Shown in pieces: positions 7,401 to 14,735 of a stretch of 15,264 nucleotides of DNA (position 1 is the stretch's first letter; every line of letters starts with the position of its first letter). Source of the stretch: Pelagophyceae sp. CCMP2097. Lineage: Eukaryota > Sar > Pelagophyceae. The translations under genes were made by a program, and so were the position numbers. The stretch is from the NCBI GenBank assembly GCA_026770575.1, contig MU657303.1:100535-115798 (forward strand), in the 5' to 3' direction. The notes below the pieces were generated by a model. It saw only the letters and a program-made list of their open reading frames with translations, made no database searches and was not told the DNA's origin.

Positions 7401-10400
7401 GGCGTCCGCCGCGCTCGTGCCCATGCTGCAACAACTCCAGCGGCGGACGGCTGCGACCGCGGGCGACAAGGTGGGCGCCGCCGCACCGGCCGCCGGCGAA
7501 CCCCGCCGCCGAGGCGACGCCACGGAGCCGCGGCGCGTCGATTCCGTCGACTCGAACCTCGCCTTTGCCACAAATAAACACGCGGCGACGGGCGGCGCGC
7601 CTGCGTCCGCGGTGCCCGGCCGCGCCGAAGTGATCGTGCTGTCGGCCAAGTCCGAGGGCGCGCTCGACGGCGCGCGCCTCGCGCTCATCGCCTACCTCGA
7701 AACCCTTCGCGACGCACCGTTGCGGGCCGGCGCTGGTGACGGCGCTAAGGCGGGGGACGTGGCTACGCTGGCGGATGTGGCTTTCACGCTCCAAGAGGGC
7801 CACGCGGTGTGGCGCGAGTGGCGCCTCGCATTCGCAGCCGTGTCCGTCGACGACGCGGTGGCGCAGCTCAAGGCCGCGGACAAGGTCAAAGGCGCCGAGC
7901 GCGGCGAGGTCTGTCTCGTCCTGGGCGGCGGAGGCGATTTCGAGGACGACGTCGGCGCGACGAACGCATCGGTGCGGGCGGTGCGCGGCGGCGGCGCGCT
8001 GCTGCCCGCGGGCGCGGGATCGGGCCTGTACGAGACGCACGCCGGGTTCCGGCGGCGGCTGCAGACGTGCGCTGCCATCCTCGACGACGTGCTCAAGCAA
8101 GTCGCGGGGCCGGGCGGCCAAGGCGGCCTCTTGGACGTTTTGGGCTTTGAAGCGTCTCGGCGCGAGGCGTCGACGTTTGCGGCGCACGGCCGGTCCTCGG
8201 AGGTGTCGCTGCGGCGCCACCTGGCGTCGCCGGCCATGTCGCAGCCTGCAGAAGCGGCGCTGCTGTACGCGCTCGCGGCGTGCCTGGGGGGTGACGTGCT
8301 GGATTTGCAATTCGCTGCCGTCGCCGGCCGCGGCGTCGGCCAGATCGTGGCTCTCGTCCTCGACGGGGCCATGGCGCTGGATGACGCGCTGCTCTTCATC
8401 GCCGAACGGGGCCGCGCGGCCGACGCGCTCGACGCGCCGGCGGGCGCGGCCGAGGTCGAGGCGTTAATGGCCGCGCGCCTCGCGGAGCGGCCGCGGCGCC
8501 TCCGCGCCGTCGCCGGCGCGCCCGTCTGCGACAACGTCTCGGGTGGCTGGCTCGGCGCCGTGGACGTCACCGACGCCGCATATTGGCGGCTCCACGCCGA
8601 GCGCGAGCCGGCCTGGCGCGAAAACCTGCGTGCGCTCCGGCAGTGGGAGCCCACGCTCCTCGTCTGCGTCGACGCCGCGGGCGGCGGCGTCGCGAGTTGC
8701 GGCGGCGGCGGCACGGCGGCGCCGGACGGCCCGCCTCCGAGTGCGTTGAAGCGAGCGTGCTGCACTCTGACGGGCGACGCGCGCGCCGACGCCTGCGTCA
8801 TCCAGGGAGCACTCGCGGCAGCGTGGCTCGCGGGCGTCGACGTCGACTGGGCCGCCGCGCGTGCGAGCGCCGGCGGCGCCGAGTTTCCGCCGCGGTTCCT
8901 GCCGGGCGCGCCGCGCTATGCCTTCGCCCGGACCGTGCACTGGGCCAACGCCAACGCGTCGTGCTACGCTCCGGTGGCCGCGGTCGCCGCCCCGCGAGGC
9001 TGGGGCTCGGCGGTCCCGAGCGGGGCCGCCCCGGCGAAAGCCGCCGACGGAGCGCGCAGCCTGCCTGCGTCGACGACGGTCCTCGTGCGCAAGTCCTCGT
9101 CGGCGACGCACGGCTTGCGTGCGCGCCTCGTCATCGCGCCCTACGCCGGCGGGTCGTCGGCGGCGCTGCAGGGCTGGGGCCGGGCGGCGCCACCTTGGCT
9201 CGACGTTTTGGTCCTCGAGCTGCCCTCACGCGGCGGCCGCGCCGACGAAGCCGCGCCGGACGACGACGCGGACGACGTGTTGGAGCTTGCAAAGTTTTCC
9301 GGCGCCGTCGAAGCGGTCTGCGCCGACGGGCTGCCGTGGTTCCTCGTGGGCCTGTCTTTCGGCGCGCTGCTGGCCCTCGAGCTCGTCGCGGCGCTCGATG
9401 GCCAGACGCTCAAGGCGCTGCGCCGCGTGATTTTGGCCGGGCGGTGTCCGCCGCACGCCGACTTTTGCGAAGCCGACGCGGCGCCGAGGCCCGTCCCGTC
9501 GGACGCCGAGATTTTGGACATTTACACGCTCGACGACCGGCGCGACTCGGAGATCTTCCGCAGTGTGGCGCTGCCGCGGCTGCGCGGCGACTTGGCGGCG
9601 GACGCGCGCGCGGAGCGGCGCGTCGCGGGCCTCGTGCGGTGCTGGCCCGCGGGCTTCGTGGCAACGCCCGTCTGCGTCGTCGGCGGCCTCAACGACGCTT
9701 CGTTCCCGCTGCGGCGCGCCGGTAACTAAGCCGCCGTCGCGGCCGCGGACGGAAGCGGGCGCAAGGACTTTACGGCGCGGTTCGTCGGGGGAGGGCACGA
9801 CTTTTTAGTAAACGGCTTCCGAGAGATCCTCGCAGATATCGTTTCGCACCTCGCCGACGTCGCCGCGGCTGCGCCGGCGGAGCCGGTCCCCGCGCCGTCG
9901 TTCGACGACCCGCCGCACAACGACTCGGCGCTGCACACGGTGCGCTGGGAGCCGGCGGTCGGCTCGACGGCGCGGCCCATGCCAGAGGCGTGCGCCGTGC
10001 TACGCCTCGCGAGCCTGCGCTCGGACGGCGAGGCAGCGGCGGTGGCGGCGGCGCTGGTGAAGGCCGGGGCGGCAAGCGTCGTCTTCGACGGCATGGCGAC
10101 AGACGACTGCGGCGAAGACTGGCTGTCGGCGGCCGCGCGGGGATCGGTGGAAAACTCGGACCGTCGTACGTGCAAGGTGCAAACAGAGGCGGCATCCGAG
10201 GCGCGGGGGCGAGACCGGAAAGCATTGAGACGCGAGCAAAGCGAGCTTCCGGGGTCCTTGCGAAACGTGCCGCGCTAGGGCGGCGGACGAAGCGGGCGCG
10301 TGGGCGATGCTCGAGGTGGTGCGTGCTCGTCCGCGCGCCGTTTACGGCGAGGGACGTCGTCCTCGTTTCGCGCGCGTCGGCGCGCGGCGCGCTGGCCGCG

Positions 10401-11867
10401 GGGGCCTCCAGGTGCGTGTGCTTCGAACTGCCAGAGTGCAACGTCCGCCGCTGCTTCGTCCACGTCGCCCGCGGCCACGTGGAGGCGATCGCGCCGACAG
10501 CTCGCGACGCGCTCGCCATCTGGGCCGCGGCGCAGTCGGACGAAAACGACTTCCTCGTCGTACCCACCGGCCCCGCGGCGCCGCCGGCCGTCGCGGCGCC
10601 CTGGGCGAGCTGGCGCGTCGACGTGCCGCGCGCGCGGCGCTGCGCCGCGCGCGCAGCGGCGGCGCCGGCGGTCCTCGACTGCGTCGGCGCGCTCGGCGCG
10701 GGCGACGAAAAGGTGGTCGTCACCGGCGCGACGGGCGGCCTCGGCTCGGCGCTCGTCGCATGGCTGCTGCTGCAGGGCGTTTCCGCGGGCGCGCTCGTCT
10801 TTGTCGGGCGGTCGCCGCCAGAGGGCATGGAGGTGCGGCTGCACGGGGCGGCGTTTTGCCGCGTCGAGGACCTCAGTTCGCTCGCCGAGCTGCGGCGCGG
10901 CCTTGAGGGCGTGGCCCGCGTACGCGTCGTTTTCCATCTCGCCGGCGCGCTCGCCGACTCGACGGTCCTGAACCTAACGCGCGCCGGCTTCGCCGCCGTC
11001 GTGGGCCCTAAAGCCGGCGCTGCAGTGGCGCTCCGGCGCCTGGCCCTCGAAAGGGACTGGCGCGCCCGCGCCATCGTCGCGTACTCGTCGACGACGTCGC
11101 TCTTCGGCTTCCCGGGACAGGCGAACTACGCCGCCGCCAACGCCGTCTTGGACCACCTCGCCGACTGGGGCTGCGACGACGAGGCGGGCCCCGCGCTGCT
11201 GACTTTGCACTGGGGGCCGTGGGCCGACGCCGGCATGGCGCGCGAGGGCACGCGGGCGTACGCGGCCGCCGTCGCGTATGGCGACGCGCCGCTGTCGACG
11301 GCCGAGGGCCTCGCCGCGCTCGCGGCGGCGCTGGGCGCCGCGCCGCGCGGCGGCGTGCGCTTCGCCGCGTTCCGCGTCGCCGACTGGCGCAAGTCGCCCT
11401 GGCGCGCGCTCGCGGCGACGGCGCACCTCCGGCGCGACGACGCGCAACCGGCGGGAGGAGCGGCCGCGGCCGCCGCGGCGCCTGCGGGCGCCGCGGGCGC
11501 AAGCGGCGGTGCGTCCGACGCCGACTGCGGCGCCGACTGCGGCGCTCGCGGCGACGCCGTCGAAGCCTTTTTGCGGCGGCGCGTCTCCGAGTGGCTGCCC
11601 GCCTCATCGCTCGAGTCGCTGGGCCTCGACTCGCTGGACCTCGCGCAACTCCGGGGCGACTTTGCCGCCGCGTTCAAGTTCCGAGCGCCGCCGCCGCTCG
11701 CGTGGTTTTCGAAGCCGGACGTCACGCTCGCCGACCTCGCGGCCGCGCTCCGCGGCCACGTCGGCCCGCCGGACGCCGCGCCGGAACGGCGCGACGTCGA
11801 ACCCAGAATACATCGCGCGGCCCCGGACGACGCCGAGGACTCGGACGGCTCCAGCGCCGTCGAGTAA
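2166..11867 (+). CDS. Hybrid NRPS-PKS megasynthase, A-T-KS-AT(degenerate)-TE-KR-ACP
   Basis: One multi-exon gene of about 2,715 residues. Exons chosen so the joined translation restores family motifs: 2166-2311 (from 2134 if fused to TE1), 2475-2619, 2846-3154, 3230-3417, 3570-4820, 4935-5327, 5450-5582, 5662-5796, 5909-6061, 6206-6271, 6403-6869, 6992-10169 and 10279-11867 (TAA). Phases agree at every junction if one base is skipped at 3756-3758 and one near 10322. A TAA lies in frame at 9727-9729. Best-supported junctions: 5327/5450 (FWGISRSEARVMDPQH), 5582/5662 (GVFASSGIDGY), 5796/5909 (TRISFAFGLRGPSV), 6271/6403 (LDAAASGTVFGDGVG) and 6869/6992 (HFRTLNPKI). Least certain are the donors at 2312, 2620 and 3155. 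Inferred role: load a starter acid, extend once and ketoreduce. No signal or targeting peptide is evident. It could be active, or decaying given the three lesions. Confidence 0.8.
2667..2712. repeat. Inverted repeat inside a megasynthase intron
   Basis: GGGGCCCCGGG (2667-2677) can pair with CCCGGGGGCCC (2702-2712) at 10 of 11 positions, with the short arms GGCC and GGCC inside. It lies in the inferred intron 2620-2845, the longest of the locus (226 bp). Confidence 0.5.
4680..5040 (+). other. Peptidyl carrier (T/PCP) domain, split by a GC-AG intron
   Basis: Carrier domain that would hold the adenylated starter on a phosphopantetheine arm. The motif FFDLGGHSLHAAQIVG carries the attachment serine at 4796-4798. 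Helix continuation LGVELAVVDLFERPS follows after the intron. The intervening 114 bases (4821-4934) have no in-frame stop but encode 38 residues that break the helix. Removing them restores exactly the usual spacing between GGHSL and LGVEL. A long low-complexity Ala/Ser/Asp linker (about 4490-4680) separates it from the A domain. Confidence 0.85.
4821..4934 (+). other. Intron with GC donor inside the carrier domain
   Basis: Starts GCAGAG and ends GTAG, followed by G. Excision joins QIVG to AVSSSLG at the length expected for carrier domains. No GT donor in the neighbourhood restores that spacing. The flanking octamers TCGTCGGC and TCGTAGGC match at 7 of 8 bases, which could be a decayed target-site duplication or chance. 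Confidence 0.6.
6098..6115. repeat. Perfect 8-bp inverted repeat in intron 6062-6205
   Basis: CTCCCGAG (6098-6105) and CTCGGGAG (6108-6115) are exact reverse complements separated by CC. The host intron has donor GTCAGT and acceptor GGTAG followed by G, both supported by the KS motif restored on joining. Confidence 0.6.
6301..6401. repeat. 15-bp inverted repeat covering the 3' splice site of intron 6272-6402
   Basis: TAGCGTACCAGTGCT (6301-6315) is the reverse complement of AGCACTGGGTACGCTA (6386-6401) except for one extra G. The right arm runs into the TAG acceptor (6400-6402). The intervening loop is about 70 bases. The splice choice is well supported, because joining 6271 to 6403 restores the KS motif SGTVFGDGVG. 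Confidence 0.65.
6870..6991 (+). other. Intron with GC donor near the end of the KS domain
   Basis: Starts GCAGAG, the same first six bases as the intron at 4821, and ends GCTAG followed by G. Joining 6869 to 6992 gives CHFRTLNPKI, the classic ketosynthase PP-HF-TLNP segment. Downstream the frame is open for more than 2.7 kb. Confidence 0.7.
7620..8960 (+). other. Degenerate acyltransferase (AT) domain, nucleophile lost
   Basis: Position and fold markers identify a PKS acyltransferase. The KS-AT linker reads VIVLSAKSEGAL and LADVAFTLQEGH. The core has ALLYALAACLG, then AVAGRGVGQIVALVLDGAMALDDALLFIAERG, and the C-terminal part has PVCDNVSGGWL, AYWRLHAE and AWLAGVDVDW. In active ATs the nucleophile elbow is GHSxGE; here it is GRGVGQ (8326-8343), with Gly (8332-8334) in place of the serine. 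The HAFHS segment with the catalytic histidine is also missing before PVCDNVSGG. The family assignment is clear and the loss of catalysis is inferred from these residues. It may survive as a structural domain, with acyl groups supplied in trans. Confidence 0.75.
9095..9865 (+). other. Internal thioesterase (TE2) between AT and KR
   Basis: A second GrsT/RifR-type thioesterase within the megasynthase. It starts RARLVIAPYAGGSSAALQGW, then LVLELPSRGGRADE. The nucleophile elbow is GLSFG (Ser codon 9355-9357). The acid is in GGLNDASF (Asp codon 9694-9696) and the histidine in GGGHDFL (codon 9796-9798), followed by REILADIVSHL. The triad is therefore complete, but an in-frame TAA (9727-9729) lies between the Asp and His. 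TE domains normally end a megasynthase, so this position is unusual. If translation stopped at the TAA, the product would lack the catalytic His. Confidence 0.82.
9722..9730 (+). other. Nine-base segment carrying an in-frame stop inside TE2
   Basis: The bases GTAACTAAG interrupt an otherwise open frame of more than 3 kb. They read GGT AAC TAA G in frame and contain the TAA at 9727-9729. The flanks are CCG on both sides. The segment begins GT and ends AG and its length is a multiple of three, so removing it restores the frame, but it is far below any known spliceosomal intron length. It could be an excision footprint, a small insertion, a sequencing error or a real stop. Confidence 0.5.
9920..11440 (+). 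other. Ketoreductase (KR) domain
   Basis: NADPH-dependent reduction of a beta-keto thioester. The structural half starts near LHTVRWEP (about 9930) and is interrupted by an intron at 10170-10278 (GT-AG, ends GCTAG). The catalytic half has the nucleotide-binding motif TGATGGLG (10722-10745), VVFHLAGALADS, GPKAGAAVAL, and YSSTTSLFGFPGQANYAAAN. Catalytic Ser (11088-11090) and Tyr (11127-11129) have the usual spacing of 13 residues. LHWGPWADAGMA follows. LAD at the LDD position hints at a B-type KR, which is tentative. The frame changes near 10322 between the intron and the catalytic half. Confidence 0.87.
11555..11867 (+). other. Terminal acyl carrier (ACP) domain and C-terminus
   Basis: The carrier motif SLESLGLDSLDLAQL has the phosphopantetheine serine at 11631-11633, followed by FAAAFKF and FSKPDVTLADLAAAL, the usual fourth helix. 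An Ala/Gly-rich linker (about 11450-11550) separates it from the KR. After the domain the protein ends in a short acidic tail at TAA 11865-11867. No thioesterase, reductase or condensation domain follows, so release must depend on TE1, TE2 or another enzyme. Confidence 0.87.
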
Positions 11868-12198
11868 GGCGCGCCGCCGCTGGACAGAGAGGATGCAGAA
11901 TCGAATACGATAATTGAATTGTGACATGGCGCCCGGCGCTCGAGCGTCTCGCGGAAGTGCAGGCGCGCGGAAGGGTACTCGACGCAAGCCCCCTTTGTCT
12001 GCCACTTTGCCCGAGGGCCGCGGGGGCCACTTGGTTTGAACGTTCATTTTGGGTTACTCGGTACGCGGGATCCCCGGCGGGGATCGACATGGTGACTCTG
12101 GGCAGTCACGGCGGCACAGTGGCGTGGACACAGCAGGGGTTTCTTTGGATTTTGCGGTTCGGTACGGCAGTTCGGGGTCGCTCTTCGAAAGCGGCGCG
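11868..12198. other. Spacer between two convergent gene ends
   Basis: This stretch lies between the stop of the megasynthase (11865-11867) and the stop of the kleisin (12199-12201, - strand). It should hold both 3' untranslated regions. It includes a relatively A/T-rich patch (AATACGATAATTGAATTGTGA, about 11900-11921) and a perfect hairpin at 12069-12085. No gene or clear polyadenylation hexamer was recognised. Confidence 0.6.
12069..12085. repeat. Perfect 7-bp hairpin between convergent genes
   Basis: GATCCCC (12069-12075) and GGGGATC (12079-12085) are separated by the loop GGC. It is centrally placed between the two convergent stop codons and could lie in either 3' untranslated region. Role unknown. 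Confidence 0.6.
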
Positions 12199-14735
12199 CT
12201 ACGCGGCGGCGGGCACGGCGTCGGCGAAGCACGTGGCGCGCGTGATGGCAATGTCGGCGTAGGGCTCCGCCTGGCGGAGCTGGATGAAGTCCCACGACTT
12301 CAAGTGCAGCAGCTCGACGAACGCGCCCACGGCCGTGCCTGCGTGAGGGCCGGGTTCGGGCCGGGTTCGGGTTCCGTGCCGAAAGGGGGACACCAGGCAC
12401 GAGGGCTCCCCGGACTCGGCAATGCATCCAGTGGCCGCCATCGGGGCGGCCGCTCCCGCGAGGCACGCACGCTTGTCCGCGTTGCCGGTGATGACGTCGA
12501 AGGAGAGCGCCTCGGCTTCGAGGAGGCCCTCGCGGAGCATTTCCATGACCTTGACAGTATTCGGGTGCCACTCGCGCTCGACGCCGCGCGCGCGCGCCGC
12601 CGTCTCCGACAGCGACAGCGGCTCGAGGTCGTCGATGGGCGTGCCGCCGACGAAGGGCGACACCGGCCGCTCGTCGCCGTCGTCGAAGCGCGGCGGCGAC
12701 GGCGGCGCCTCGTCGTCGCGCGGCTCCTCGTCGTCTTCGAAGCGCGGCGGCGGCGGCGCCTCGTCGTCCCAAGCGCCCCGGTCCGCGCCGTCGTCGTCGG
12801 CGGCGGGCCGCGCGGCCGCGGCGGCCGCGGCGTCAGGCCCGCGCGCCGCCTCGGGCTCGTCCTCCTCGCTGCGGCTCGACCGGTGGGACCGGTCGTCGGC
12901 GTCGGCGCCGGCGTCGCGCGCGTCTTCGTCGTCGCCGTCGCGATCCGCCGCCGCCGCTGCGCCGCGCGCGCGCTTGCCGCGCGCGTTGAGGCGGAAGTGC
13001 CCCGCGTTGAAGCGCGCGCGGGCGGCGAACGCGTCGCAGAGTGCCACGTCGAGGCGCCGCGCGCCGGCGGGCCGCAGGTGCGCGTCGCCGGCCGCCGCCG
13101 GCTTTTTGGCGCGCGCGCGCTTCGCCGGCGCCGCGTCGCCGGTGTCGCGCGCGGCGGGCCGCTTGCCGCCGCGGCGCACGTGCGCGGCAAAGTCGCCGGC
13201 GACGCGCTCCACCGTGCGCACGTCGATGAGCGCCGAGTAGTCGTCGAGCCAGCCCTTGATCGTGGCACCGCTCAGCGAGAGGTCCGCGTCCTCGAGGACC
13301 ACCGCCGCCCGACGGCGACGCTTCCGGGCCAGGCCCGCGGCGTCATCGGCGCCGGTGTCGTCGGGCGCGCCGGCGGCGTCCGCGGCTTCCTCGGCGTCCT
13401 CGGGCGGCGCCATTGGCGCGTCGTCGTCGAAGGGCCGGTCCTCGTCGAGCGGCCGGTCCTCGTCGATGGCGGCAAGGTCGTCGACGACGCCGCCGAGCGA
13501 CGCCGACGCGCGACCGGGCCGCCGCGATGCGGGCGACGCGTCGTCGAACTGCGGCGGCGGCGGCGGCGGCTCGTCGTGGAAGAGGTCGTCGCGGAAGAGC
13601 TCGTCGCCCGGCGCGAGCGGCGCCAGGTCCGTCAGGCCCTCGTCGGCGAAGCCGCGCGCGGCCGCCGCGCCGCCGTCATCGTCGTCGAAGAGCGGCGACG
13701 CCGCGCCCGGCGGCCCGCCGTCCGCCGGCGACGCCGCGAACTGCTGCGAGAGCGTCCCGCGGCTGCGACGCTCGCGCGCGTCGGCCTCGTCGTCGTCGCG
13801 CGCGAGCTCGACGGACGACGCCGCCGTGCTGCGGCCGGCCGGGCGGCGGACGTCGCCCGAGGGCGTCTCGGCGTCGAAGCCGCCGTCGAAGACGTCGTCG
13901 GCGAGGGTGATATCGCGGCGCCGCGCGATCGCGTGTGTCGCCGCCGCGGCCCACCTGCGAGGCGCGGCGGTCCCAGAGGGCGAGACGGTGCGCTCTCGCA
14001 GCGCCGCGGCCCCGGTCCGGCGGCAACCGCGTCGTCGCGGGCGCGGCTGCGCGCTCGTCCTCGTCGTCACCGAGGCCGAAGCGGTCGCCGCGGCCGGCCT
14101 GGGCGCCAAAGGCCACGTCGAAGTGGGCCCCCGCGTCGACGTCGAGGCCGATGTCGAGGTCGTCGAAGTTGGCGACGGTGATGCTCGCGGCGGCGGCGGC
14201 GGAGTCGTCAGGGAGGTCGACGACGCTCGGCTGGAACGCGTTTTGCATCTTCGTCATCGCCTCATTGCAGTCCATCTGCAGGTACCTGCGAGGTGCGTCA
14301 CGGGGCGGGGGGCGCCGCCGGAAAGGACGCACTGCGTCTTGCGCACGTAGATGCGCACGACGCCGAGGAGCCTGCGGACGCGCGCTCCGCCGGGGCCGCG
14401 CGCGGCGAGGGCCGCCCGGCCCGCGCGGGCCGCGGCGCGCGGCGGGGGCGGCGCCGCACAGGTTCGCCGAGAGGCGCAGCGCGAGCGGGGCGGTCGGGTT
14501 GATGATGGAGTCTAGCGTCGTCGTACGTTTTTTTCAAAAACCACCCGCGCCCCCGCGGCTGCGCCACGTTGCCCCCTCGGGGCGCGCGGCGGCGCGGCGG
14601 CGGCGGCGCACCGACGGACTGCTCGATGTTGATCGTGAAGACTTGCTGCTTGCTCAGCTTTTTCTCAAACGTCGCCGCGAGCCAAATGTGCGCATACGGC
14701 CCCGACTTTTGCAGGATCAACGACGAGTAGAACAT
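12199..14735 (-). CDS. RAD21: Cohesin kleisin subunit RAD21/SCC1, six exons
   Basis: The kleisin closes the cohesin ring by bridging SMC3 and SMC1, and separase cuts it at anaphase. Exons on the - strand: 14735-14612, 14511-14460, 14371-14333, 14285-14028, 13954-12471 and 12338-12199, giving 698 residues with all phases matching. The N-domain reads MFYSSLILQKSGPYAHIWLA, VFTINIEQSVDSII, LLLGVVRIYVRKTQYLQMDC and PSVVDLPDD (about residues 1-97), the SMC3-binding region. The C-terminal winged helix has KRTAVGAFVELLHLK and QAEPYADIAIT. The middle is long, acidic and proline-rich with near-repeats such as PPPPRFEDDEE and LDEDRPFDDD. EEPR near 12718-12740 fits the separase pattern Glu-x-x-Arg. Four of five donors begin GTGCG. 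The intron 14027-13955 with donor GTTGCC is the least certain. It resembles SCC1 more than meiotic REC8. Confidence 0.92.
12347..12374. repeat. 11-bp tandem repeat in the last kleisin intron
   Basis: The unit GGGCCGGGTTC occurs twice in tandem (12347-12357 and 12358-12368), followed by a partial GGGTTC (12369-12374). It lies within the inferred intron 12470-12339 and probably reflects replication slippage. Confidence 0.7.

Noticed and set aside
9727..9729. Stop-codon reassignment of TAA
   Set aside because: The same gene ends with TAA at 11865-11867 and only one internal TAA is seen, so a changed genetic code is unlikely.
9770..11074. A 434-codon - strand open frame
   Set aside because: It is a shadow of the TE2/KR region, low complexity, with no family signature.
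523..11867. Bacterial operon of discrete NRPS/PKS genes
   Set aside because: Domains are split mid-motif by stop-containing segments bounded by GT or GC and AG, and the neighbouring gene is a eukaryotic cohesin subunit with its own introns.
12049..14181. A long + strand open frame (about 710 codons) opposite the kleisin
   Set aside because: It is the antisense of a strongly supported kleisin, is dominated by Arg/Val/Ala from GC-rich codons, and shows no domain.
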